64,000 bases of DNA from Blasia pusilla. Its lineage: Eukaryota; Marchantiophyta; Marchantiopsida; Blasiales. The stretch lies in NCBI GenBank assembly GCA_050084515.1, contig CM114271.1, positions 46,810,001 to 46,874,000 of the forward strand, given 5' to 3'. Positions 46,427-64,000 of the stretch are shown piece by piece (position 1 is the stretch's first letter; every line of letters begins with the position of its first letter). A program made the position numbers and the translations under genes. The notes beneath the pieces were generated by a model. It saw only the letters and a program-made list of their open reading frames with translations. It had not been told where the DNA came from and did no database searches.

Positions 46427-47593
46427 GATCCAATCTCTCTCACAACACCATAGTTCTCACATGTTTCTCTCAATGTCAAACCAAACCCACTCTCCTAATG
46501 AGAGGCTTGGATTATACACACAAGGCAAGCAAGACCATAGCTCTGCCGCCTCATGCCAAGAGGTTCAACAAAGAGAGAATGAGCTCTCAAGCTCTCTCTC
46601 TTTGTTGGAGAGCTTGAGAGAGAGCTTGAGAGCTCATTATCTCTTTGAGGTATACCCCTTCCCTCTCCCAAGCTCTTTCCATGGTAACTTATGTTGTCAC
46701 GTCTTTTAGGATAGATCGATGAGATCTAGTAGAGTGTCTTTGTGAGTAGTGTAGGACATACTCACTGAGTATGTCATGTTGAGGCCCCGGGAAACATGAG
46801 AGAGCAGGATTTCCCTTCGTTTCGGCTCATTTGGAGCCATATTGAGGAACTTACTATTTTAGATAAGTGTCATTTTAAGTATATGATCGAGTTTCTATTT
46901 TTGGTAAATGGCCCTTGACATCCTACATCTGGTCAAGAGCCAAGGAGGTGACTTGGGAGCATAGGTTATCATGGAGAGAGCTTGGGAGAGAGGAGGAGTA
47001 TACCTCAAGGAGAGAGAGCTTGAGAGCTCATTCTCTCTTTGTTGAACCTCTTGGCATGAGGCGGCGGAGCTATGGTCTTGCTTGCCTTGTGTGTGTAACC
47101 CAAACCTCTCATTAGGAGAGTGGGTTTGGTTTGACATTGAGAGACACATGTGAGAACTATAGTGTTGTGAGAGAGATTTGGTCTTATTTTAATTGGAGAT
47201 ATTTTGGTACTTCTTGTCTCGTTGTTTGGATGCCATGAGTTAGCATGGGATCGTGCGTGTTTGTATGTGTGTGTTCGGTGACAACGATGTATGTTGTGTA
47301 GCAATGTGTATGTGCACGACAATGCTCCCAAGTCACCTCCTTGGCTCTTGACATGATGTAGGAGGTCAAGGGACACTTACCAAAAAAGAAAGTCGATCAT
47401 AGACTCAAAATGGTACTTATCTAAAATAGTAATTTTCTCAACATGGCTCCAAATGAGCCGAAACGAAGGGCAAACTTACTCTCTCAACTTTCTCGGGGCC
47501 TCAATAGGTCATCCTCGACCTATTGAGCCTATCCTCCACTACTATTGAAGGCGTTCTACTAGATCTCACCGACCTATCCTAAAAGTCGTGACA
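46427..47593 (-). mobile_element. Family B' LTR, antisense, split by a nested LTR
   Basis: On the minus strand it starts TGTCACGAC at 47593, runs to 47322, is interrupted by the LTR 46695-47321, and resumes from 46694 down to the hairpin. Landmarks are the GAGGTGACTTGGGAG, CATGAGGCGGCAGAGC and CCTCTCATTAGGAGAG segments. It has the B' type of 3' end. Confidence 0.87.
46695..47321 (+). mobile_element. Solo LTR (family B) nested antiparallel in a B' LTR
   Basis: 627 bases from TGTCACGTC to GTGCACGACA. The host sequence reads CTATGCTCCC in intact copies; here ATGT precedes (46691-46694) and ATGC follows (47322-47325) the insert, a 4-base target duplication with one later substitution. Confidence 0.92.
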
Positions 47594-48468
47594 TGTAACC
47601 CTCGACAATGTTACTTTGACTTAGGGTCAAAGTGACATCCCGCCCTAGGCCTACAAGGACAACTACAATGGGAGGCAATACTTGCCCATCCGATAGTCCT
47701 TCCCAACCACTAACAAACCCCCCCTCCCCCCTTTATCATCTACTCCCATGCCAAAAGAGAAAAATAATAGAAAATAATTGAGAGGAAACATCAAGGAGTT
47801 TTCCGCAATTGAGGGGAAGAAGATTTGTTGATTGACTGACTATTGGCAGAATCGTGGCGTAAATAGTTGGAAAGAAGGAAAAATTTATAGGGCTGCATGG
47901 GGCAAGTGATTTTGATTTGGGTTTGTGAGTCAATATGCAAGTCCCATCACTCACAAATTTTTTCTTCAGCAACTCTTGATACTGCAAACCCATACATTGT
48001 GAGATTTAAGACTCGCAAGTTGCCTTTATGTGAGTCCCAAGGCTCACAAAGCACTCGCAATCGTTAGGTTTGCAACTATAGTTCGAGTCTTTGAAGCCAC
48101 AAAGTACTCAAAATGAAGCTATGAAGGGTGTAATTTGACCTAGGGACAAGCATATATGTCTCAATCTTCCCCCATCTCCACATTTTTCTTACTTTCCCGT
48201 ATCTCCTTGATAAGTTTTCCTACTTTGAGTATTTAGTGGTACCCACTATCATTGCCAACAAAAAAGAGGAAAGTGGAGGCGTTATGGAGGCCTCTCATAT
48301 TATCTCTTGATTGTTAGAGGATCCTTAATTGAGAGCATGTCTAAGAGGCTAGACAATTACGCTAAAATAAGCCATTGCATCGTATTTAGAAAGCACGCAA
48401 GTCTCGTAGGCCCACTGAGGTGAGTGTTGGAGAATCCTCAAAAAGGAAGGTGTTGTGCCCATACAATA
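47594..48468. other. No gene; short inverted and dispersed repeats
   Basis: A stem GTTACTTTGAC/GTCAAAGTGAC with a TTAGG loop lies at 47610-47640. 48310-48420 is shared with 28550-28610. Frames are short. Confidence 0.4.
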
Positions 48469-49487
48469 TGTCGTGCGCCTACTCTCCTTGAACGTAAATC
48501 TTTAGTGTTGCGGAAGGGTGCATTTAGAAGGACACGCTCTCAATGTTGATCTGCACCCAAACCCGCACTTACGTCAGTCGGGTCTAGGTCAATCAGCACT
48601 CTAACTCACCAAATTCTCAACTCGGCCTCTCATCAAGCTCAACCTTCCTAGTTTCTTGCTTGACAACACAGGCAAGTCTCTCAAGACTTGGGATAGACTT
48701 TCTGGTCAGTTCAGGAACCTCAAAGGGCTTTTGCACGCTTGGCCATCCCAACTGTCTAATGGACCTCCAATGGGTCCCTAACCGAGACTCAAAAAAATGA
48801 TTCGTGGATTGGAATCCAACTTTGGCTTCCGAAATCTACTCCCTTGGATCATATTTGGGTTTCGAGTCCCAACGTCAAGCTTCTGTTCCATCCCCTGCCC
48901 TTGAGCCGCCCTTTGGCGCCCAAAGTAGGGTTTGGGTCCCAAGAATCCTCTAAGACACTCCCCCTTACTAGTACTTTTGGGAATCACCACCCTCCCCCTA
49001 ACTTTGGGAAAGACAATCGGTCCCTTCATTTTGGCCCTCAACCCAACTCCACATATAGTCATTTTTGGCAAATATCTCAACCTCTACTTGTGCGTTTGCT
49101 AAGATCATTAGTGCGTTGGAACTAAATTTGCATAAGCTTTCCAACGCCACCTTACTTGTCCCAAATTAATATTGGGACTTAACGTTGTGGTCCAAGACAC
49201 AGTCAAAACCCCAAATGTTAGTCGCGTTCCAAGTCGGGTTCTCACCTCTTTGGCAACCAACCTTCCTAGACTCAACTCATCTTAAGATAGTCTTGGTTCA
49301 CGTTTGGTGAAGGTTTCTTGGTCGCGAAAAACTGTATTAAAAAACTTTCTAATGCAAAAACTCTATTCGCGTGTTTCGTCTCTTGGACTCTACCAAGAGA
49401 CCTCTCCAAAGCGCAACCATCATAGCAAAAGCCCCCAAACATTCTGATGTTCCGCTTGGCGCTCGTTTGGTTATGAGGGTTGCGACA
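48469..49487 (-). mobile_element. Solo LTR (family D), complete, antisense
   Basis: 1,019 bases; plus-strand edges TGTCGTGCGCC and GGTTGCGACA, with flanks CAATA (48464-48468) and CAATC (49488-49492), a five-base duplication with one mismatch. It abuts a gypsy pol relic on its right. Confidence 0.88.
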
Positions 49488-50720
49488 CAATCCTTCATAA
49501 ATTTACTAGAAAAAAAGAAAAAATGGAATTGGGATACATCACAAGAGACTACTTTCCAAGCATTAAAGGATATCTTAATCAATGCTCTTATTTTAAAGTG
49601 ATAGGATCATAATCAACCTATCAAGTTGGCCATTGATGCATCAAGTACTACCATTGGAGTAGTATTAGAATAAGAATGGAAGGATGGATGACATCCGAGA
49701 TATCAAAAATAAAAAATACTCCATTGTAGTATTTGTGGATGGATTAAGCAAGATGATACATCCGCGTCTAACCAAGAAGATCGTTACCGCCCTATAGTTG
49801 GCGAGAATCTACGTCAAGAAAATCTTTGTTCTTTATGATATTTCTAATAGAGAAATCTACTTCACAAGTCTATTTTGGAAGGCCTTCTTTAGATTGCTCT
49901 AAATTAAAATAGTCATATCTACAACTTATCACCCTCAAACCGATGGGCAGACTAAAAGAGTCAATTGTACCATTGAGGATATGCTACATGCCTTGATATT
50001 GGAGGATCAACAAAGATGAGACTAATTGTTATCATTGGTAGAGTTCTCATACAATAACTTTATGAACTTTATTTACTCTTCAACCCTTCCTTTCACCCGA
50101 ATAGGAAAACTTCCAATAGAATCTACAAAGGTGCGTACTAGCAGTTAATAAGTATGGGGATACGATTCAAAAAGGAGTTCAACTTGCTAAGGAGTAGTTT
50201 CCTATTGCCAAAAATCGACAAAAGGATATACAAATCCATGTCGTTGAGAGTTAGAGTTTTATGGCGGGAATAAAGTTTGGTTAGCAACAACCAATTCATC
50301 ATTAGTAGGTGTGCATAAGCTAATTCCTTGCTATATTAGGCCTTTTGCCATTCTATAATATATGGATGTCATGATGTACAAGCTAGATCTACCAACTCTA
50401 CCAACGCATATGAAAATTTATCAGATATTCCATGTTTATCTTCTTTGATTGTTTATTCCCTATCCCAAAATATTTACCCTCCATCACTACCTCAAATGGT
50501 AGGAGATTATGAAGAATTTGAAGTGGAACGCATCTTGAAGAAACCCACTCAAAGAGCACATCACCAACGAGTTTAATACTTGGTCTAATGGAAAGGATAT
50601 CTGTTATTTGAGGCCACATGAGAACCTACAGCCAACTTGGCCAATACGCCATGGATAGTGCAATACTTTGAAAGTTCTCACAACGTGAATATTGTGCCTT
50701 AAATGGAGGGAGGTTTGTAA
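49488..50720 (+). pseudogene. Chromodomain-type Ty3/gypsy pol relic
   Basis: Plus-strand fragments in order: RT connection with LLEKKKKWNWDTSQETTFQA (from about 49497); RNase H start PIKLAIDASSTTIGVVLE (about 49620-49670); integrase core VVFVDGLSKM (about 49725) and [15 protein letters not shown] (about 49925-49970); VEFSYNNF; then a chromodomain-like tail EEFEVERILKK, WKGY, EAT (50510-50620). RNase H and the integrase zinc region are deleted and many stops are present. Chromodomain elements target heterochromatin; this copy is dead. The lineage differs from the 37.6-41 kb element. Confidence 0.88.
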
Positions 50721-51059
50721 CCATATTTTGTTAGTCATGGTTAAGTTAGAATCTATATCATGTAGCGCATAAGTGAGAAAGAACCAACCAATAAAAGAAA
50801 GGATAAATAACATGCAATAATGATCAGAGTGGGCTCGTAGGTTCGTAAAAAGTAAGACAAGGATTAGATCATGGATAGATATGATAAGATGAGATAAGCA
50901 CACTAAAATCCAAAGCAGATCGTCTTGTGCCAGGAGATCGAAGAGGCTACGTGGGATAAGAATGGGTGGAGCTAATTTATCTTCATTGTACGTATCTCTA
51001 AGTAGAGAAAAGAAGAGAAGGGGCCTCGAGAGGCATTATACTTTTGTGCAATTCTAGTG
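50721..51059. other. No gene seen
   Basis: Sequence between a gypsy relic and a C-related repeat, without a recognisable frame. Confidence 0.4.
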
Positions 51060-51590
51060 TGGGCTTATGAGCTTAAGAGTTTCAACAAGAGACACTTTGC
51101 AATAAACTCTAAATGTGTGATCTCTAATCAATCCTAGCCCATTCTACAAGGGAGAATCCATACTCTATACATGCAAGCTGCATTGTATCACAAATTGTAA
51201 TATAGGTATGGTCTAAGGAAGATGAGTTCCAAACGAGATTCATCCAAGGTATATCCCCATGGGTGACATGTACACATAGGTAACCTCCTCCTAGCAAGTC
51301 ACAAGCAACCTGGAGTACACATTGTACTAGTTCCCTACTAACTCTACACACGGTCCTCTCACAAGAGAACACCACTCAATGCCAATTAACCCTTGAGCCC
51401 TATATGCCCAAGTGCTTCCACACAAAGAATGAGAGGGTCAACTTCTCCATGGTTGCCATTCCTTAGTAAGGGAAGGGTGACCTATGCTCGTTGGTCATCG
51501 TCTAAGAGCAAGTTACATACGACCTCTAGAAAATGGAGAAGTGCAAGACCCCTCTATGAATAGGCCCACTTCCTCTAATACATCTACTAT
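51060..51590 (+). mobile_element. Family C-related LTR fragment
   Basis: Same order of phrases as 35120-35640: CTCCTAGC, AGAGAATCCA, GCAAGC, ATCCAAGGTATA, GGGTGACMTGTACAC, CAACTAC, CATGGTTG, GGGTGACCTATRCTCGT, then TACGACCTC and GTACAAGACCCCTCT. Divergence is considerable. Confidence 0.65.
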
Positions 51591-52579
51591 CTTGCCATGC
51601 CTTAGATATGCTAGTTCCCTGACGATGCATATCTTGTGCTTGTTTGAATCATACTCCTTATCATCCTTCTTGATGTAGAAGGCATCATGCTCATTGAAAA
51701 TGGGGAGATCCGATCCAAGTAATGTAGGCACGTGTTCATTGGGATGAGGCATGTCATGCTGCACAATAGGCCTCACTAAGTTTTACTAGTATTAAAAATC
51801 TGAAAGTTACTTGAATGTAAAAGAAAACATAAGTATTATAGTGGTAGGAACTTATGAAGGATGCTATCACATCTTGGTTGGCAAAGACCACTACTTGGGT
51901 CTTCTTGCCACACATCATCTGTGATTTGGGGAGTTGATTACTTACCCATACTTTGTAAGTTGTACAAGGCACCCTTGTAGTCAAATAAACCTCCTATAAT
52001 GTGAACTAACTATCCATATATTCTAAGATTGCTAGAAGGTAAGAGATGTTCACAAAGGCATATCGAAAGGCCTCATTTTCTCCCTAGGAGATGAAGTGCG
52101 TCCCCTTTGGCTTATGAGGTGAAGGTTGCGCCTCTAGCAAACTTTGTTTGTCCATCCGATCTTTCCGTAGGTCTCCAACTAGTGCTTACTCCCTTTGAAG
52201 AATTGCCACTCATGGAGCTCGATGGTAGTTGGCGGATGTTTTTGACTCCAACACCCACATTAATCACTCTTTTGCTCACTCTAAAAGCCCCTGCACCGCT
52301 GTAGTTGTGAAGTGATTACAATTCAAGGTATATCTAGAGATTGTATTTTGGATGCACTCCAAAGATATCATTGTGCCATTCCAAAATTTTTGAGAATGAT
52401 GTTCAAGATGTGTTGACAATATACAGGTGGCTTTTCCACTCACACGTCACATACATGCATATGCTACTCACACATATATCGCACGTTGTGACGAAGAAAC
52501 CTTTTTGTCTAATCCTTAGCTAGAAACTGTGAGGTGCTCAACAAAAGGCTTCTCAAGGCTATGAATCTCACATGTCCCA
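51591..52579. other. No gene recognised
   Basis: Short frames such as 51984-51754 and 52107-52304 have no recognised domain. The sequence probably belongs to decayed retroelements. Confidence 0.35.
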
Positions 52580-53015
52580 TGTCACATCTTAGTTAGCTAG
52601 TAGGTAGAGTTATGTCGTGTTAACAATATGGAGGGTTAGCGGGCTCTTTGAGTATAACTTCTTGAGGTGTCGGTTGAGACAAAAACTCCATTAGGAGGGA
52701 TTGTTGTTTAGGAAAAGTCCCCTATTTTGGGCTAGGTGACATGTTGATTAAGTCAAAATTCATCCAATAATCGATTTGCGTAGGTTATCGATTTAGGGCT
52801 ATTTTTAGGGGAGGTGCCTTCCCAAGGGTATAAATTTTAGGGAGAGGGCCTTCACAACCCATCTTTCTTATGTTCAGCCTTTGGACTCTTGGAGCACTAG
52901 GGTTTATGATTTGGGTTTTTAGGGTTTTCTAGAAGCTTAGGTGCTAGAGTCCGGATTCCCTTATGGTGGAGGGTGGATGTATCTTGATATGCTAGGCATA
53001 GATTTAGGAGTGAGT
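52580..53015 (+). mobile_element. Old family A LTR fragment
   Basis: Begins TGTCACATCTTAG and keeps the order of family A landmarks (TAGCGGGCTC, GTGTCGG, CCTATTTTGG, AGGGCTATTTTTAGG, CCCAAGGGTATAA, TCCGGATTCCC, GGAGGGTGGATGT), but the TTTT-loop hairpin is deleted and divergence is high. It ends without a recognisable 3' terminus. Confidence 0.75.
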
Positions 53016-53099
53016 GGCTCCCTATCCAAAGGAATCTCCAAACAGTTCTTGGAAGGATCTCTCCTGCTAGATCGTTCTTCATAGAAATTTTTGATCTCC

Positions 53100-53640
53100 C
53101 TCAAGAAAGATCTTTGAAGTACAATTGATATACTTTGTGGTAGCAACAAGAGATATGAAACAATTTGCAATAAACTCTAAATGTGTGATCATTGGTCAAT
53201 TGTAGCTTGGCTTTACTCAAGAGAACTAGGCTCAATACAACAACATAGTTGCAATATATCATAGATCCCAACCAGGTCAGATCTAAAGAGGATGGGCTCA
53301 AAATGAGCCTCCTCAAGGATATACTCCCCACGAGCACTCCATGGTAGCGTGTGTGCACAAGTTACCACTCCATAGCATGTCACTATCAACTTGGAATACA
53401 GAACTGGCTCGCACTCCACATAACTCTACACCTAATCCCTTGATCAAAAGTGAATATGCATAATCAATACAGAAAGGCCTCTCCTAGGAGGTCAATCTCT
53501 CTAATCTTACCCTTCTTGAGCCTTATAGGCTCAAGTGGAACTACTTAAGCATGAAACACACTAATGTGCCAACTAACACGAAAGGAAAGGGTGATCTGTA
53601 CATACAGGTGAACTCTAAGGTAGCAAATTACCACAACACA
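53100..53640 (+). mobile_element. Family C-related LTR fragment (second)
   Basis: GCAATAAACTCTAAATGTGTG and the following AAGAGAACTAGGCTCAATA, ATGAGCC, and GTGATCTGTACATACAGGTGA phrases match 51095-51500 and 35170-35560. A GTACATACAGGTG segment keeps part of the family C hairpin. Confidence 0.6.
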
Positions 53641-54957
53641 CCCAAAATGAGCATAAAAAAGGACTCCTTTAAGTCTCAATGTAATCCCATCTACCTCCTT
53701 ACAGTCATGAGAAATTCAACCACTAGGAACTTACCCAACTCAAGTCTTCCACCTCCTTTTCAGGATCACGCATTCTTGGTGTCTTGTCGAAGAAAAAACT
53801 TCAAAGGCAAGGGGCATGTGAGGGTAGAGCAATGTGAGGATGATTGAGTTCCATATGGCGCACTCATATTGGATCCATACCCATGGGAGGGAGTTTTATT
53901 ATGCCCACAATGGAGGTACCACCGAAAATATTTACTCAAGTCCTTGGAACATGGATTCTGGTAGTGGTCATAGGTTTTGTCGATGATGAAGAACCTTGGG
54001 TCCCCTAAGAAGGCTAAAGTTTATTCCTTTGCATCTCTTTGCGACCTCCAAATAAAACTCTTTTTTTTTCTTCTTCTTCATTCAACCATCCACGTGAATT
54101 CCTTTATAAATGCACCACTCACAACTCACCGTCTCTTCCCACACGAATTCCTTCCCCTCTCAAAGCTGTCGGATACCACATATCTCACAACATAATGTTT
54201 GCATTGGTTGTATTTCTTTTCCAAGACCACGTAATACCACAAGGGGTATCTACGACCTCTCCATAGACTTTTCCCAAGTAGGAAAACAGTTTTGCTTGTA
54301 GCAAGAATCCGATGACCACCCATAAAGGGAATGAATTTTGTTCGAAATCCGCATAAATCAAAACAGGGCATTTATTTATGAGCTTAAGTCAACTAAGCAC
54401 CTAGTCATCGCATATCGAGGAAACTATTTCCTTGGGAAGTACTTCTTCGAGTACCCGATTCTTTTGATATGTTGAAGATTATGCTCTACTCAAAATCTTT
54501 GATACCCCCTACTATGTAGCTATGGATCATCCTCCACCACGTTCTACCCAAGTGTTCGTTCTACACTTCACAATCTAGTTTTGTTCGTTAACATGCATCG
54601 ATTTGTGCTTCCTCGAAAAAACAAAAATAAATATGTTCTGATTATTCGCCACCCCACTGCTCGGGCACTGCCCCTACTATTTCCTGTCCTTTCCCCTCGT
54701 TTGCGAAGTCATCCATGAATGCATTCTACGCGAGGAATGTTCCTTACAGAATATGACCCTTAGAATACTCCAATAGCGCTCCCATATGACGCCCCCTCAT
54801 GGAGCCAAGGACTCGACGATTTTTCGCGATCTCCGAGTTGTAGTCGAGATCGTCGTTTTCTTCATTTTGATTTTCTCGGAACGGGGAAAACATAGGAAGG
54901 ATCGATCGATGACGAGTCGCATTATTATTTCGTTCCGTTTGGTCCCCTACACCTTCG
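53641..54957. other. No gene recognised
   Basis: Frames at 53977-54301 overlap in several phases and match nothing known. Composition becomes GC-richer after about 54780, approaching the isomerase gene. Confidence 0.4.
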
Positions 54958-54990
54958 GCGGGGGCGGGGGCGGGCGGGGCAGGGCAGGTG
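54958..54990 (+). other. G-quadruplex-type G-tract cluster
   Basis: Six G-runs of three to five bases (GGGGG, GGGGG, GGG, GGGG, GGG and a closing GG) are separated by single C or CA. This satisfies the G3-N1-7 rule several times over. It lies about 2.9 kb upstream of the isomerase ATG at the start of a GC-rich stretch. Confidence 0.8.
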
Positions 54991-57856
54991 AGATGATCGA
55001 CGAATGTGCGGTTAAGAATATCTGAGAACGCAAGGACCGTATTGCAACCATATCATGGACGTGGGGTGGGGTCGCGCGACATGATGCTGTCCAGATAGGA
55101 GGGGTAGGAAACGGATGCAAATCTGGAAGACTCGACGGAGAAGGTGCAGACGTCTAGACGCCAATTGGATCCCGCGAGGCGGAAGCGATAGGAAAAAGGA
55201 CAGCTCCCGTCCGTCCGCGGGTTCGGAGCCCCGGTCGCTGGTACAGGCCACGTCAGGAGTTGTGGATACCGCCGCGGACACCGGAACAGTGGTGGTTTTG
55301 TAATCTTGCGCGAGAGCGGTTCCGAAAATTGTAGGCGCGGGCAGCAAGGAGCGTGGGGAAAAAGAAAAGGTGGAGGAGGTGAAAGAGAGGGAAGGACAGG
55401 GGTTCGCTCTTCTGTGGTGTCGGACGGTGTTGTGCGGCAACAGACAGCTTTTGCCCTTCAGTCCTCCCTCGCCTTCCCCAAGCTGCTTGTCCAAGCCCCG
55501 CTGCTAAGCGCTAAGAGCTAAATAATCGCCCTTTAGTAGTGACGAGCCATGCAAGCAGCACCCACCCCACCCGCCTTACGGCATCGGCTACTTCCGAGTG
55601 GCCAGCAGCGCCGTGATTACCGTCTGCGTTCGGTTACCACATCCGCCTCCCGATTGCGGACACCTGCTACTCCTGCCATCTGCGGATCGCGCGTGTGCTT
55701 CCGCCCGTCGTCTCTCGGGTAGGCTTGCGATCTGAGTTTGGAGCTCGGCGTTTGTTCTCCGTGTAGGCTGTGATGGTAATGAGGTTTCCAAGGTTGTGGG
55801 ATTTGATGTCGAACGCGGGAGCCTTGCCAGAGTAGCGGATTGCATTCTCTGGTGTGGAGGTGGCGTGCAAGCAAATCTGTATGTTGATTCTATGTCTCGG
55901 ATAGGCGTTTAGAAATGCTTCATTTTGAGGACTCGGTGCGTGAGTCTCGTGCGGCATGGCATGTTGGTGATTTCGAAAGTTTTGATGGACGAATTGGTTG
56001 ATGCCTAGAGTTCACTGCGAAATTTTCGTGGTGTCTACGCGCCTCCGATCTTGCTTTGAATAGCGAGCTCAACGCTCATCTCGCTAGAAGGGCCTTTCAA
56101 GGTTTTTCAGATCGCATCGTCTGCGTAGATGTAGAAAAGTAGATTCGTTTTCTTCCGCTGCTTGGACGAAGAGTCTAGAAACGTTTCGTTTCAACGATGA
56201 AACGAGCGAGCGTGGCTAGGCATGATATTTGTTTAATTTAATCCCCAACCAAAGAATTAGGCAACGTAGATTGTGAAATTCGGAATTGCTCTAGATTGGT
56301 CTCCGTCTGCTACACGAGCTCAAGTTTCCCTTGAGGGGCATCCCTTTGTAATTTGTTTCTTTGCATCCTGCGTCATGGCCTCGTGTGGAGGCGGGAGACA
56401 AAGCTGTTTCTGCCTTCGTCCCGGATGATCTTGAAGAAAAATTGCAAGTCGATGACTAGTTGCGTATGGCGATTTGTTGATGTGTGTTTTGAAAGCAAGA
56501 ATTGGCCGAAGTTGATAGTAAAGTACTGAGTCGGACCTTTGTCGATCTGCATTTAGCATAAGTGTGACAGACAAAACTGCATTTAGAGGTGAGCTGCACG
56601 ACTTGTTTGAATTGGGATTCGGCGTCCAATTCAGAGATTCCAATCCTCAAGGGACTTGAAATCGTCTTCATGAAAAGAAGCGTCGCAGATGCACAGACGA
56701 GAGAGTTACATTACACTTGCGAAGAAGATGAGGATAGTTTTGCGATTTAGTTTTGTCCTAATCCATTCGCTAAATGTGCTTCTTATGACGGTTGGTGCCA
56801 GTACAGAAGGATCAGGTTTCGCACCAATCAAGCGGCGCAACAACCACTCTTTATTACTCATCGCCGCACTGAGGCCATGGTACTTCACATTCGCTTGATT
56901 GGAAGCAAAATCCTCTTTTCTAATTCGCGTAGCTCAAATTGAAAGAAAGGATTTCTTGAAGGCAGTCGGGACAGAAAAACACATGAGAGGAAAGACAAGT
57001 TCCGAAACATTCATTACGTGGAAGTTGTGAGGTAATATGGAGCAAGATGAGTTGTCTTTTAAACTGGAAGAAATACCTTGAGTAGTGAATGGATTAGATG
57101 CGCTTTCGTGCCGATGGCCTAACAATTTAGGTGAAGGTAGGATTCGGGCACACGTGCAGTCTCCCTAATGGACAGGTTGACATCCATAGCTTAAAAATGC
57201 CTTGTAATCATCAGGTGCCGGGCGGTGCCAACAGTGAATGAGTCACAAGAGTCAAGATGTTGAGAATAATCAAATGGAATGTTATGTGGCCGAGTGTGTG
57301 TGGTTGCATTCACATGGAGTGCTTATGCGTAGAATATCTCACGGAGACTCGCAACTGTTGAATGTGAGAATACTCAGAGGACGATGTGGCTGAGATGTGG
57401 TGTTTTGGAATGTGTTCTGAGGTATTATCATGAATGACATCAAGAACGTCAAATGGGTTTCCTGGCATACTGTGCATCGACCTGTAATAAATTGTTACCT
57501 CAAGGACTTCATTATATCTGCCTAGCAACGGCCCGAATAAATTAACATGTAATTATCCATTGTGCATGGAGATATCCAGTTAAGAGCAATTGCGATCTAA
57601 ACTGGTCGTTCATGCATGCAGGCTTCAGACCATAGTCTCATCTCAGAAAGTGCAGCATGGGTGGACCTTAAGGTAATTCGATTTTCATGTGTTTTAACGT
57701 GTTGTTCCCTTCATGCCCTCACCAGTCTGACTTCGTTGAAGTTAAAATGAGTGGAAATGATTGCACCCCCCATCATGAAGGTGTTGATGAATCAACACCC
57801 TCATCATGAGACCCTAAACCCTTCACATCCTGAGTCATGCAAGTGCTAAACGATTC
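54991..57856. other. GC-rich then mixed upstream region of the isomerase gene, no second gene seen
   Basis: CpG is frequent from about 54780 to 56200. A 160-codon minus frame (55494-55012) and others here show no recognised domain and overlap each other, typical of GC-rich non-coding DNA. Near the gene, a CCCTAAACCC telo-box-like motif lies at 57814-57823. A TATATAG box lies at 57870-57876, but it falls after the MASS-like ATG at 57857, so it would serve only a start further downstream (ATG 57904). Confidence 0.45.

Positions 57857-64000
<6,144 letters not shown>

Noticed and set aside
55012-55494. 160-codon minus-strand frame in the GC-rich region upstream of the isomerase
   Set aside because: GC-rich DNA gives long random frames; several overlap here on both strands and none has a domain, start context or splice pattern.

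Overview
This is a repeat-dominated window from a plant nuclear genome. Two spliced protein-coding genes of recognisable family are visible. The right-hand one is a cytosolic, plant-type glucose-6-phosphate isomerase with short GT-AG introns. TTTAGGG-type telomere motifs and CACTA, Ty3/gypsy and solo-LTR families typical of land plants surround them. The species is not determined. A seedless land plant would fit the secreted beta-lactamase-like hydrolase, but that is a guess.

Layout. 1-6.8 kb: a long inverted repeat (arms about 0.9 kb, outer left end possibly outside the window) encloses an antisense Ty3/gypsy gag-protease relic fused to an LTR. 7.2-13.8 kb: a solo LTR (family A) is split by a 5,979-bp CACTA transposon with perfect 13-bp terminal repeats and a TAG target duplication. 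14.5-16 kb: a solo LTR of family B, then an LTR of family C. 16-19 kb: AT-rich sequence without genes. 19.4-21.3 kb (minus strand): an intact two-exon gene for a secreted beta-lactamase-like serine hydrolase of 515 residues. 21.3-29 kb: sequence without a confident gene, with transposon ends and small tandem repeats. 29-36 kb: LTR fragments, two solo family A LTRs with target duplications, and a family C LTR invaded by a non-coding array of about 85-bp repeats with a palindromic GGAACT..AGTTCC core. 36.9-45.6 kb: a decayed antisense gypsy element (gag, protease, RT, RNase H, integrase) broken by a family D LTR and another insertion. 45.7-53.6 kb: a hairpin, an LTR nested antiparallel in another LTR, a solo family D LTR inside a chromodomain gypsy relic, and more LTR fragments. 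54.8-57.8 kb: GC-rich sequence upstream of the isomerase gene. 57.86-64 kb: glucose-6-phosphate isomerase, 20 exons visible, running off the right edge.

The two genes are not functionally linked. The hydrolase is predicted to be secreted. The isomerase belongs to cytosolic glycolysis and sucrose metabolism. The isomerase reading frame is broken in the conserved GGRYS motif and near the start codon. It is therefore either a young unprocessed pseudogene or carries homopolymer sequencing errors. No previously undescribed multi-gene system is convincingly present. The most unusual items are the palindromic tandem array (33.4-34.3 kb), conserved serial hairpins around the LTR TATA box, the hydrolase gene, and the frame-broken isomerase with a GC-AG intron.
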